From Myotis daubentonii (Eukaryota > Chordata > Mammalia > Chiroptera > Vespertilionidae): DNA of 64,000 nt. Shown one piece after another: positions 32,161 through 43,469 of this stretch. The DNA lies in assembly GCF_963259705.1 (NCBI RefSeq), contig NC_081844.1, positions 33,297,341-33,361,340 of the forward strand. Reading direction: 5' to 3'. Below the pieces are notes generated by a model. It was given only the letters and a program-made list of their open reading frames with translations. It had not been told where the DNA came from and did not search any database. A program made the position numbers and the translations under genes. The first letter of the stretch is position 1, and each line of letters starts with the position of its first letter.

Positions 32161-32999
32161 TGTGGGTGTGAAGTCGTCCCAGGACCTCTGAGTCCCACTG
32201 GGTGTGACTTTACCCCTCTGTACCTCAGTGTCCTGACCCATAAAGTAGGGGTGAGGAGTGTCACACCACATCTGAGCGCCCCCAAAGCAATGGTGCCTCT
32301 CCGTAGGTGAAGGGCTCAGTCACGGGGTCAGCGCACGAGCAGTAGGACCTGTCTGGAATGAGGGTGAAGGAAAGGATGCTGCTTCTCATTAGGCCTCTCA
32401 ATCAGGAGTCACAGACACCCAAAGTCGCTAGAGTGAAAAAAAACTGGGTTGATAGCTTCAGGTACGGCTTGGTCCATCTCAGGAATCTGGCTCTTTCTGT
32501 TTCCTGCCTCTCATGTCCCTAACTAGGGTGGCTCTTTCTGGGTGGCATTCCCAGCTCACATGGTTGACCTCAGTCGTGATGGGTCCTGGGTCCTGCTCTA
32601 CCCATACTAATGCCCAAGGACATCTGAGCAGCTCCAGAGACCGTGGGTTCTAGGGCAGGGATGGCAGGAACCATTCTACCTAGTCAACTCAGGGGGCTGG
32701 AGGGTCCTGGGACCACATGGCCTGGCCTCAGGGATCACAGGTGGCACAGGGAGTTGGAGAAAGGGGCAGGAGGAGGCCATCGGATCTGCTCATAGGCATT
32801 TCCTAAGGCCCAAGGCCATAAGACAACAGACCACAGAGGGAGCCCGAGTCCAGCTGATCCACATCTGTCATGACCCACATGCCCAGAGGCAGGGTGTCTG
32901 GGCTGAAGCTCAGGATAGGGGGAATCCGGCTGAACCTGGGCCAGGGTCCGGGTTGGGGAACTGAGACGCCACCGGACCTGGAGCCTCTGAACCTCACAA

Positions 33000-33085
33000 C
33001 CACCCCCTCCACCTGCACCAGGTATTTTGAGCTAAGTTCTGGGCCTCATCCTCTGGGATCTGCTGAATCCAGCTGAGTTATAGTC
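33000..33085. repeat. Diverged third copy of the 30-31 kb inverted-repeat core
   Basis: 'ccccctccacctgcaccaggtattttgag' aligns with the core of arm 2 around 31240-31275, and 'atctgctgaatcc' and 'gagttat' follow in the same order. Too diverged to belong to the recent arm-to-arm homogenisation. Confidence 0.55.
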
Positions 33086-33189
33086 AGAGGACAGAGATGG
33101 TAAACAGAGATGAGGGGAAGGCAAAGACTGGAGGATGGGCCCAGGACTCCACAACTTCATCCCATCTCCATCTGGTCATTCCACAAGCG

Positions 33190-33845
33190 CCAGGGTTCCC
33201 ATGCAGGGTGCAGTGCCTGCTGTATGCACTTTCTACAGGACTCAGTGCCTGCTACATACACTTGTAGATAGAGTACAATGCCTGCTGTAGATGTGCCCTG
33301 TGGGAAGTATCTTCTGTAGCCCAGCCAGTGTGGCTCAGTGGTTGAGCATTGATTTATGAACCAAGAGGTCAAGGTTCGATTCCTGGTCAGGGCATATGCC
33401 CAGGTTGTGGGCTCCATCCCCAGTGTGGGGTGTGCAGGAGGCAGCCGATCAGTGATTCTCTCTCATCATTGATGTTTCTATCTCTCTCTCTTTCTTCCTC
33501 TCTGAAATAAATAAAAGCATATTTTAAAAAAATACCTTCTGTAAACCCTCCATGCACGGTGCAGTGATTTCTGCATGCACTCTCTTCAGGATACAATGAC
33601 TCTTGTAGGCACTCCTTGGAAGATTCAATGTCTACTATATGCACGCCCTACAAGGTGCAGTACCTACTGTATAGACTCTCTGAACAGCAAAGTGTGTCTG
33701 TTGTATGATACAGTACATGCTGCATACATTCCGTACAGAGCATAATGCCTGCTGTATTGCTCCATGCAGGACACAGTGCCTGTTGTATGCACTTTTTGCA
33801 GGGTACAGTGTCTGCTGTATACACCCTGCATAGCACCATAGCACT
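33190..33845. repeat. Degenerate minisatellite split by a Ves SINE
   Basis: At least ten imperfect units of about 33-40 bp built on 'cagtgcctgctgtatgcact' followed by a cagg-containing spacer. The array is interrupted at 33319-33529 by a SINE and continues to about 33845. Not a CRISPR-like array: there are no unique spacers. Confidence 0.75.
33319..33529 (+). repeat. Ves SINE inside the minisatellite
   Basis: Forward copy flanked by aagtatcttctgta (33305-33318) and aaataccttctgta (33530-33543), a slightly decayed duplication of minisatellite sequence. Confidence 0.92.
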
Positions 33846-33960
33846 GTGGCTGAGGCTTGGGGAATGAGGCATCTCTGAGGGGGATACAATTGTCCACTTT
33901 GTGGAGTCCCTGGGCCAAGCTTGCTTTCTTTCTTTCTTTTTCTTTCTTTCTTTCTTTTTT

Positions 33961-34507
33961 ATATGTCTTTATTGATTTCAGAGAGGAAGGGAGAGGGAAA
34001 GAGAGATTAAACACATCAGTGAGGAGAGAGAATCACTGATTGGCCGCCTCCTGTACGTCCCCAGGAAAGTGGTGAGAGGCAGCAGTGGTGGTTCTGGGCA
34101 GGGGCTGAGCCAGGGTGTCCCTGGGGGTGAGAGCAGTGGGTGGCTCCCAGCTGTTTGGGAGTGGAGTCTGCAGGAGTTGCTGATGGATCCCATGGGGGGA
34201 GTGCTGGGAAGGTTTGAGTCCGAAGCTTGGCCTGAGTGGCTGGTGAAGGGAGGTGCCCATGTACTGAGGGCAGCAGGCTGAAGGGGTAGAGTGAATCAGT
34301 GCTCAGAAGAGAGTGCCTGCTTTTGCTGTCCCCTCCCTCTCCCACCATCTTCTCTTCAGCCTTGTCCAACCACACTTAACTTCATCAAGGCCACAACTGC
34401 CTGGGGATCAAGCCCACAACCCAGGCATGTGCCCTTGACTGGAATCGAACCTGGGACCCTTCAGCCCACAGGCTGACACTCTATCCACTGAGCCAAACCA
34501 GCTAGGG
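33961..34507 (-). repeat. Ves SINE split by a templated insertion
   Basis: The left part (33961-34062) is the tail and body of a reverse SINE up to 'cctcctgtacgtcccc'. The right part (34401-34507) resumes exactly at 'ctggggatcaagccc' and ends 'aaaccagctagggc'. The 338 bp between are not SINE but copies of DNA 0.5-1.1 kb downstream. Confidence 0.9.
34063..34402. other. Composite templated insertion (inverted + direct local copies)
   Basis: 34064-34297 is the reverse complement of 35201-35433 with few mismatches and a 1-base length change. 34294-34402 is a direct copy of 34794-34902 (offset exactly 500). The two parts overlap by aatc at 34294-34297. The original downstream segments are still present. 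It lies within a Ves SINE. Confidence 0.88.
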
Positions 34508-34514
34508 CTCTTTC

Positions 34515-34745
34515 TTTTCTTTTTTAAAAATTTATCTTTATTGTTGATGAATATATTTTTATTGATTTCAGAGAGGAAGACACAGAAACACCAATGATGA
34601 GAGGGAATCAGCGATCAGCTGCCTCCCGCATGCCTCCCATTGGGGATGGAGCCCGAAACCTGGGCATGTGCCCTGATTAGGAATCAAACCATGATCTCCT
34701 GGTTCATAGGTTGACGCTCAACCATCGAGCCTCACGAGCCAGGCC
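34515..34745 (-). repeat. Ves SINE
   Basis: Reverse copy with a lengthened T/A-rich tail ('tatctttattgttgatgaat'), ending 'cctcacgagccaggcc'. Confidence 0.88.
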
Positions 34746-35559
34746 TGATTTATTTCTGATGACTCTCAGGCCCCAGTCCACAGTGTGATACATAATCAGT
34801 GCTCAGAAGAAAGTGCCTGCTTTTGCTGTCTCCTCCCTCTTCCACCATCTTCTCTTCAGCCTTGTCCAACCACACTTAACTTCATCAAGGTCACAACTGC
34901 CTCCATCGATGCCAAGTCATTGGTCCATTGGTCCACTGGTCCACATCTTCATCTTGCCCACACCGGCTGTATCTTATTTCTCCCAGAAGCCCTGTGTGGC
35001 CTCTGGGACCCCACACCCACCTGTTCTCCACCCCCTGCCCCTTTCTGTCCCTGTGACCTCACCCATGACACTAAACACCCACTTGTGCTGAGGACACCCA
35101 CTTGTTCACCTCCACGCAGACAACATGACCCCTGGATTCCCAGCCTCTTCTTGGTGACCCACAGACATCTCACTGTAGAGCCATTCAGAAGTGACCACTG
35201 GATTCACGCTACCCCCTCAGCCTGCCGCCCTCAGTACATGGGCACCTCCCTTCACCAGCCACTCAGGCCAAGCTTCGGACTCAAACTTTCCCAGCACTCC
35301 CCCATGGGATCCATCAGCAACTCCTGCAGACTCCACTCCCAAACAGCTGGGAGCCACCCACTGCTCTCACCCCCAGGGACACCCTGGCTCAGCCCCTGCC
35401 CAGAACCACCACTGCTGCCTCTCACCACTTTCCCGGCCCCCTCTTTCCCCCATGGCAGCCAGGGGTAGATTTTCCAAAGCTTGAACACTCTTCCACCTCC
35501 CTACGCTCCTTTCCTGCCTCTGACCTCATCCCTTCCCCCACTCAGGCCACTTGCTCCAC

Positions 35560-35850
35560 CCACTCCACCGCCTAACTTTATTCTCTTAGTCCAGCCTCGA
35601 GGCCTTTGCACTGGATGTGCCCTCTGCCTGGGCTGCCCTTCCCCCCACCTCCTGTGGCAATCACCTCCTCAATGAGGGCCTTCCTGATGTCCCCCACATC
35701 TGCAGTGGGCCCGGGGCTGTTTCCTCTGAGCACCTGATCACAAGGTAAGATGAGACCGACTCGGCGCCTGCCTCCCTCACTAGCCTGGCTGGCTGGGTGG
35801 TTCACCAGTGTGTTGGCACGTAGTAGGTTCTCAATAAATGTTGAAGAAAC
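35560..35850 (-). repeat. Probable L2 fragment
   Basis: 'ggcctttgcactggatgtgc', 'aatgagggccttcctgatgt', 'gtaggttctcaataaatgtt' in this order is typical of an L2 3' region in reverse orientation. Confidence 0.5.
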
Positions 35851-36099
35851 AAAAGGCATTGGGTGGCTCTGTTTTGAGCTGCTCCAGGCTGGAGTGTAGA
35901 CACGCAACCCCTCTCTCCCTGTGGTCAGGGCTGGGAGACCCATGGTGGGCTTCCAGGAAGAGGAGGCACTCAAGCTGAGTCTGGCCGGAGCCTGGGGGCA
36001 GAGGACCCCCTTGGTGCCCCATTTCCTCAACCTACCTACCACGGAGCACCGTGGGTGACAGCGAGGAGCTGGGGGAGGGGCGGGCAGAGGACGCCTGCT

Positions 36100-37060
36100 G
36101 CGTGCCTGTGGGCGGGGGAAGGCGGCACCCTGGAAAGGGTGCGGTGGTGGGAGCCCTGGAGTAACCCTGACCTCGCCAGTCCGCGCCAAGAGCTGACGTC
36201 CAGCTGAAAGGGTCGCGGTGCCCCCTTGCCCGAATGGGAAAGTTGAGGTCGGAGAGGGTGAGGGCAGGGCCATGCAGAATGGGGACCTCTGGACCCGGGT
36301 CTGGCCCCAAAGCCGTCGCTCACAGTCGGGGGGCCTGGCAGGGAGGGCGGGAGGCGGGGTGGGGTTCGTCCCGCGGTGACAGCAGCGCCCGGAAATGCGC
36401 CTGCAGGGAGTGGGCTCCCCGCCCCTCGCGCCCAACCCCTGGGGCTGAGCTTCTCCTCCGTGCGCTGGGGGCCCTGCACTTGGGGAGGCCAGGGCGTGGA
36501 GCGGGAACCCCCGGATCCGACCTGCAGCGGGCGGGGTCCTGGGGAGGCTGACCTTGAGGGAAGGGCCGGAGAGCGGGGTAGGGAACCGTCGCGGGGACGC
36601 CATCTGCGCGTCGGTGGAGAGGAAGCAGGGACCCGGACTCTCGGAACCGGGGCAGGGCGACCTCGGTTCCCGCACATTCCCCGGCCCTGAGCGCGGCGCC
36701 CGGAATAGCAGTCCCGGGGTGGGGGTAAGGACGGCCAGTGTCCTCGCGGCTCTCCCGCCCTGGGCTTCACAAGGTCACCGGGACATGGACTCTCAGACAC
36801 CAGACCAGAGTTCAGGGGAGCCCGGGCCCGCGCGGGGCAGTCCGCCGCCGCCGCCGATCCGCGCGGAAGCGCTCCACGGCCTCGTGAGGGCGCACCGGGC
36901 CGCCGCCCCTCTGGACCCCGGGCTGGGCGCGCCCTGGGAGGCCGGGTGGAAGTGGCCGCCCTGGGGTACCCCCGCCCCCCTCCGAGGGCCCCGCCGCTTC
37001 CGCTCATCCTGGAGCGGTCGGGAGAGCCGGGACGCACCGCCAGCGCTCTACGTCGCCGGT
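36100..37060 (+). promoter_or_regulatory. ADAMTSL5: ADAMTSL5 CpG island with probable 5' noncoding exon
   Basis: CpG-dense block, the GC-richest part of this intergenic region, ending at a good donor 'cgtcgccg|gtaagc' (exon end 37058). It should join an acceptor at 38025-38026. An ATG at 36785 opens a frame of 91 codons to the donor; if spliced to 38027 it would end in about 15 more codons, so it is an upstream ORF rather than the protein start. Exon assignment is inferred from splice signals and position. Confidence 0.5.
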
Positions 37061-38153
37061 AAGCCCCTCTTCCTATACCCCCCCCCGCCCCCCGCCCCGG
37101 GTCCGTGCCTCCTGGGTCTCGTGGAGAGGGGGTGGGGGGTACGGTGAGGCAGCAATCCGCCGGGTGAGAGAAAGCTCATCCCCACTTCTTCCTGGGGAAA
37201 CTGAGGCCCAGAGGCGTGGCTTGCGCTGAGGTCACACCCTCGGTCAGCCCAAACGGGGTGTAAGCTTTCCTGCTCTTCCGGGCCGGGGCTCTGGGGAGTG
37301 GAGGGTGGTCCTTTTAGCCCCTTATTTTCCATCGCCTAGATCCCCACCTCAGTGCTGAGTCAGGAAGGGGTTCAGAAGACCAGCCCCCTCCCCTATCTTT
37401 GCTCTCCTCTCCCAATTTCCTGCTTCCTGGGCCAGCCCGGGCCCTGGGTTCAGAAAGGGGCGGAGATGCAACCGGCAGGCATAGCTCTGGTGGGAGAGGG
37501 GGCCCACCTGGTGGTCTCCCAGGCTTTCGGCACCTGGAGCCACTCAGCACCAGACCCTTCGTGCCCCAAATGCCATAGCCAGGAGGGCCTGAGATACAGG
37601 GAAACTGAGGCTCAAGAGGGGCCATAGATCCAATGAGGTCCGGCCTTCCCCCACCCAGTGCCCAGGAGCTCGGGGGCTGGAGGATTCCAGTTTGTCCTGC
37701 GTGTGCTTTGGGTACTGCTGACTGCTGGGCTCCCTGGCTCTGTTCCAAGGAAGGACTCACCAGGTGGCCACTTCCCCCTTCCTTCCTCTGCCAATGTCAT
37801 GGTCACGCGGAGGGTGTGCATGGCAAGTGGCTTTATATTTCTCCTGACAGACGGGAAAACTGAGGCAAAGTTGCCAGCCCGGCCCCCCACCCAGCTGTCT
37901 CCCTGTTTTCTGCATCATCCTCATCAGGGGCCCTCTTCCCTTTCCAGACCACCCTGGCCCTCCATCCCACACCCTCTGCTCCTGCAGCCATGAGGTGCTG
38001 GCTGACCCCTTTCTGCCCCTCCCCAGTATGGGGACACCTGCTGCCGAGGGTTTGGGATCGGATGGAGCCCTGAAGGGACCCAGCCCCCACGGGCTGCTCC
38101 CTCTGCAAGGTCTCAGAGTCCTGGACTGACCCCAGCTGGTCCCCAGTGCATAG

Positions 38154-41100
38154 ATGGGGAAACTGACACCTGGGGAAGGGGAGTCGCTGGCCCCTGGCCG
38201 CGCAGGAAGGTAGAAGCAATGATGGTGGAGAGAGCAGTGAGGCGCCCTGACCCTGGAGACACTTGTGCACTTATCCTGGAATGATCTGTTCTGTCATTAG
38301 ACACTGATTAAGCACCTACTGTGTGCATCATAAGACAATAAACAACCAATAATAGTAATAATAATAATAATAATAATTTGAACTCATCTATATTCCAGAC
38401 TCTGTGCCTCCCATTTTTCTTACCTGATCCGAAGGACTTCTCAAAAATTTCCTGTGAGGGGGGCTGTATTATGAATACATTTTTCAGATATAAGAAGGGG
38501 AGGCTCAGAGAGGTTCAGTTACTGCCCCAAATCACATAGTCAGGGCAGAGCTGGGGTTCAACCCCCGGCCTGCTCACACCTCCACTGCAAAGACTCCCTC
38601 TGCTTCCCCAGACCCCAGCCCCTCCGGAACCTCCTGCTCCTGCTATGGACCCTCCTGAACTGTGGTTTGGGAGGCAGTGCTCAGGTAAGGGGGGGGGGAC
38701 ATGAGCCCAGGGAGCATTGGGCATGGAGACCCCATAGCCATGTGGGGGTTGCCAACCTCCCCTCCATGCTGACCATGCCTCTCTTTCTCCAAGTAGGGTC
38801 CAGGGGAGTGGACACCATGGGGTTCCTGGAGCCGCTGTTCCAGCTCCTGTGGGCAGGGACTCTCTGTGCGAAGCCGGCGCTGTGTCCGGTGAGCAGTGAG
38901 CACGAAGCCGGGCTCGGCTGAGCGGGTTCCTGACCCTTCCCTCCTGCCAGCCAGGCCCAGCCCCTGAACACACCCTTGACCTGCCCACACATGCTGTGCC
39001 TTTTAATCCTACGAATGCACCTGGAATGTGGGTAGGGTTGGTGTGGGAGGGTGAGGGGTGAGCAGGTGGGCTCTGGGAAGGAGGTTACTGGGAAACCTGA
39101 CCACAGTCTGGCCACCCTGCTCCTCACAGGCTCCCCAGGGAAGAGCTGTGCTGGGGGGACACCCATGAGTACCGCCTCTGCCAGCTGCCAGTAAGTTCTG
39201 TCCACCTCCAAGACCCCTCGAGTCTGCCCTGAAGCCCTGCTGCTTCCCCACTCATGCCCCCAAATATGTTTGCCACCCTGCCAGATTTTCTGGACTCCCC
39301 TGAGTCTGTCCCAGCCTCTAACCCACCCATCTCTGTCCCCAGGACTGTCCCCCAGGAGCCATGCCCTTCCGAGACCTCCAGTGTGCCCTCTACAATGGCC
39401 ACCCTGTCCTGGGCCCCCAGAAGACTTACCAATGGGTGCCCTTCTATGGTGGTGAGTAGCCTGCCCTCCTGTTGGTCCAGAGGAAACAACTCAGAGCTGG
39501 CAGGGAGAAGGGGCTGCTAAGAAAGAATGGGACTTGGAGGGTTGTAAGGAGAAGTAGGCATTAGCACTTGGGCTTTGAAGGATATGTAGGAGTTGGTGAA
39601 GGGAAGGGGGAAAGCATGTGAGAGATGTAAAGCAGAGGCAGGGGAGGCTGGGTCTATTCCGCACAGGGCTGAACACCAGACTGAGGATTTACTCAGGGCT
39701 GAATCCAGAGGCCAACAGTTCTCAAACTTATCTTGGTAGCAGGAAATGTTGCCAGTATTTAGCTGAAATTAGTGAGTTATATAACTGTGTGCTGGGGGCA
39801 GCATGCCTCCAGGTTTAAGGGAGACAGGCAGCTTCAGATGCTATGGAGAGGGCAGGCACAGGTAAGAAAAGCCTAGAATAAAGGAAGTTCCATTTGTAAA
39901 CCTCATCGTGTTTTTTTCCCTTTGCCCTAAGCATTAGCCCACCAGGGCCAGCTGGGGCGCTGTTCCAGGCTGGGTCAGCCAGCCAAGCTGAGGGAGATGG
40001 GAGGAGCAGGAGTCAGAGCTATGGGCTGGAGTGAGTGGACTGCTCATTGCTCCCTGCTGCCAAGCAGAGGGGGAAGCTGAGTCCTGGGGCTAAAGACACA
40101 TGCTATACGGGACCCAGTCAGCACTGGACAAACACTTTTTATTGGGCACCTGCTGGGCGCAGCTCTGCTCAACGCTGAGCCTAGAATCACGTCTGGAAAT
40201 GGTTATTTGAGTGTTTGTGGAATGAATGCATGCATGCAGGCCCAGGATATCTGCCTGGGAGAGTCAGAAAGCTGGAGGCCAAATGCCGAAGCCCAGTCCT
40301 GGCCCTGCTTCAACCTGCATGTGCAGTTTTGGCTGAGTCTCTGGGCCTCATCTGCCCAAGGGGGTGGCTCTCTCTGGGAGGCTAGCGGGAAGGGGGCTGT
40401 AACTGGGATAGAAGACCCCTGGTCCACTCTGTCCTTCCACCCCCAGCGCCCAACCAGTGCGATCTCAACTGCCTGGCCGTGGGACATGCCTTCTACCACA
40501 GCTTTGGCCGCGTCCTGGATGGTACTCCCTGCAGCTGGGGTAGCCGGGGACTCTGCGTGGCTGGCCGCTGCCTAGTAAGGACTGCCAGGACCCGCCCAGC
40601 CCAGCCCACCTCCCACCGCATCCCAGACCGAATTCATTTAGTTTTAGGTCCCGCCCCCTCCTAGCCCCGCCCCTCCCACCGGGCCACGCCCCTCCATAGA
40701 CTTCACTCCTAGCTTCTCTCCAGAGTCCGCCCTTTCACTCTCAAGTCCCGCCAAGCCCCCTTCCTTTTGTTCCATGACCCCGCCCTCTTCCACAGGCCCC
40801 GCCCCTACCTCTCCTTAGGCCCCACCCAGACCCCGCCTTCTGGGCCCATCCTTTTATTCCCAGGTCCCATCTCTTTTACCTCAGGCCCCACCCTCGTCTC
40901 TAGGCCCCGCCCCCTCGTTCTCAGAACCCGCCCCCCTCTCCCGGGCCGAGGCCCGGGCTGGGGCAGGGGGTCTCTCTGACATGTGTCCTCCCATCCGCTT
41001 AGAACGCCGGCTGTGACGGTTTGATGGGCTCGGACGCCCGCGAGGACCACTGTGGTCGCTGCGGCGGCACCAACGACTCGTGCCTCTTCGTGCAGCGCGT

Positions 41101-43419
41101 GTTCCGTGACACGGGTGACCTCTCGCCCCGTCCTCTCCACTCTCCCAGAGCCGACCCTTTACGAAGCCGCAGGCACGGAAGTGAATTCCGTGCTGATTGG
41201 GCAGCCTGCGGCGCAGCCCCCTCTCGTTCATCATTCTGATTGGTCACTGCCAGATTGTCCCGCCCTTCCCAGAACAGATGTGGTTCTAAATCTAACCCCT
41301 TCGCTGCCTCACGTAGGCAATACTAATCTTTTTATATATATATATGTATATATATATATATACACATATATATATATTAATATATATTATTGATTTTTAC
41401 AGAGAGGAAGGGAGAGGGATAAAGAGTTAGAAACATCGATGAGAGAGAAACATCGATCAGCTGCCTCCTGCACACTCCCCACTGGGGATGTGACCGCAAC
41501 CAAGGCACACGCCCCCGACCAGAATCGAACCTGGGACCCTTGAGTCCGCAGGCCGACGCTCTATCCGCTGAGCCAAACCGGCCAGGGCTAGGCGATATTA
41601 ATCTTAACCCCAAACGTTTACGGACCGTTGTTGGGGTACCAGTACCAAGGCCAATCTCCTTAGCCTCAGTATCTCATTTAATCCTCAAAGCATCCCTCAA
41701 ACAACCCGCCACCCGCACCGCAGCATCCTCCTTCCTTCCCGCCCAGGAGCCTTCGCAGGATACTGGAACGTGACTCTGATCCCCGAGGGCGCCAGGCACA
41801 TCTACGCCGCCCATCGGAGCCGAAACCACCTGGGTACCGCAGAGGTTCCGAGGGGGAGGCGCCCTCCTGGCCGCCTCGATGAAGCCGGGAGACTGAGGCC
41901 GGAGGAGGGGGACGCAGGGTCGGGAGGTGGAGGGGCGGGTTCCGGGGAGCCTGGGCTGACCCTTCCCTTGCAGCGCTGATGGGGGGCGACGGGCGCTACG
42001 TGCTCAATGGCAACGGGGAGGTGAGCCCGTCCGGGATGTATGAGGCGGCGGGCACCCGCGTGGTCTACACCCGCGCTGCGGGGCCGGAGGAGACGCTGCG
42101 CGCGGCCGGACCCACGTCCCAAGACCTGCTCCTGCAGGTGCGTGCCGGGCCTCCAAGGGGCGGCTGGGCACGTGGTGGTGGTAGGGATTAAAGGACCCCG
42201 GGGAGGCTGGGGACAGAGAGGGGGAGTCGGGATAGAGAGTGAGAGTGGGGAAGCTAGGAACAGAGAGTCAGAGGGATGAGATCGGATTAGAGAGAGTGTC
42301 AGAGGGGCCAGGGTGAGGTAGAAAGTCAGAGGAGGGAGGCTAGGGTAGAGAATCAGGAGAAGGCCAGAGGATGGAGGCTGGGCCACCAGTTCTGATTTCG
42401 GCTCCCTAGTGTGTGACCTTCTCCCTAGGTCCTCCTGCAGGAGCCCAATCCCGGCATTGAGTTCGAGTTCTGGCTCCCTAGGGAGCGCTATGGCCCCTTC
42501 CAGGAGCAGGCCCAGGCCCTGGGCTGGTCCCTGAGGCAGCCGCAGCCTCCGGAGGTGCAGCCCCAGTCCCTTGAGCCCCAGGAAGCCCTGGCCGCTTTCC
42601 CCACACGGACCCCAAAGCCCACCCCAGGTGAGCAGGGAATAGCCACTATGGGGGCGAGCAGGGAGGCGGGCGTGTGCCCTAACTGCACTATCTCACAGAT
42701 CCCTGCCCACCCTGTCCCGACACCCGCGGTCGCGCCCACCGGCTGCTCCACTATTGCGGCAGTGACTTTGGTGAGAGACCCTTTTCCGCAACCCTCACCT
42801 GGCCCCTAATTGACCTAAACTTGGCTACTTTCCTGCTGACATCTGACCCTGTTTTGACTTTACTCTTGAGTCTTTGATTTGACTCCAACTTGACCCCTTC
42901 TGGCCCTAATTTGACTTCTTGGTTTGGCCCTTTGCTCTAATTTGACCTCTAAGTCCTCATTGATCCTGACCTGATCTTGACCCCAGGACCCTCTCCACAG
43001 TCCCTAGGGGCTCCCCATGCCCCACCTGACCCCAAGTTTCCTCATATGGCAATGGGATGCATGAATGGGTGTCCAGGTTGGGCCATCCAACTGGCCTCAG
43101 CACCACCCTGCCCACAGTGTTCCGGGCTCGAGTGCTGGGCCACCTCCGCCAGGCCCAGGAGACCCGCTATGAGGTGCGTGTGCAGCTTGTCTACAAGAAC
43201 CGCTCGCCACTGCAGTCCCTCGAGTATGTGTGGGCACCTGGCCGCTGCCCCTGCCCACCAATGGCCCTCCATCGAGAGTACCTGCTGGCTGCCCAGCGCC
43301 TTGTCAACCCCGATGGCACTCAGGACCGGCTGCTGCTGCCCCACGCTGGCTATGCCCGGCCCTGGAGCCCCGCCGAGGACAGCCGAGTACGCCTGGCTGC
43401 CAGACACTGCCCTGTCTGA
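38154..43419 (+). CDS. ADAMTSL5: ADAMTS-like protein 5, complete
   Basis: Coding exons: 38154-38209, 38612-38684, 38797-38888, 39130-39190, 39343-39451, 40447-40574, 41003-41114, 41747-41833, 41974-42137, 42429-42627, 42699-42770, 43118-43419. GT-AG borders and phases close to 484 codons plus TGA. Secreted, non-proteolytic microfibril-associated matrix protein. After a hydrophobic signal ([15 protein letters not shown]) comes one thrombospondin-1 repeat with the [10 protein letters not shown] mannosylation motif, then the ADAMTS cysteine-rich domain (from LQCALYN to [11 protein letters not shown]), the spacer domain ([14 protein letters not shown] to EFWLPRERY), a Pro/Gln-rich linker and a C-terminal netrin-like domain from CPPCPD to RHCPV. 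There is no metalloprotease domain, as expected for an ADAMTSL. The start is chosen because it is in phase with the signal-bearing exon, preceded in frame by TAG, and resembles the human N-terminus (MGKL...). A 5' noncoding exon probably ends at 37058. Confidence 0.92.
38400..38570. repeat. MIR element
   Basis: 'gaggctcagagaggttcagt', 'aaatcacatagtcagggcag' and 'gctggggttcaacccc' form a MIR core in an ADAMTSL5 intron. A TAA trinucleotide run lies just upstream at about 38355-38377. Confidence 0.7.
40585..40970. repeat. GC-box-like cccgcccc degenerate array in ADAMTSL5 intron
   Basis: About 385 bp with more than ten imperfect 'ccccgcccc' / 'ggccccgccc' words at 20-40-bp spacing. Reads like a decayed minisatellite; it would also be rich in SP/KLF sites. 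Confidence 0.6.
41392..41588 (-). repeat. Ves SINE next to (TA)n
   Basis: Reverse copy ending 'aaaccggccagggct', with a TA-rich microsatellite (about 41332-41391) at its tail end, in ADAMTSL5 intron 7. Confidence 0.93.
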
Positions 43420-43469
43420 GCCCCCAGACCAGAAAGATGTGCCTGACCAGGCTCAAACTCAGCCTATTT

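Larger units (their letters stand above)
27388..36100. other. PLK5-ADAMTSL5 intergenic region
   Basis: Head-to-head spacer (PLK5 -, ADAMTSL5 +). It holds MIR, L2 and L1 pieces, a HeliBat element, a 380-bp-arm inverted repeat, a minisatellite, three Ves SINEs and a templated insertion, each listed separately. Stretches 27660-28270, 28480-29030, 29110-29470, 31510-31880 and 32160-33000 contain nothing I can identify. Confidence 0.7.

Noticed and set aside
35578..37037. Long minus-strand frames over the ADAMTSL5 CpG island
   Set aside because: Low stop frequency from high GC; Pro/Arg-rich with no family features, splice sites or conservation argument.
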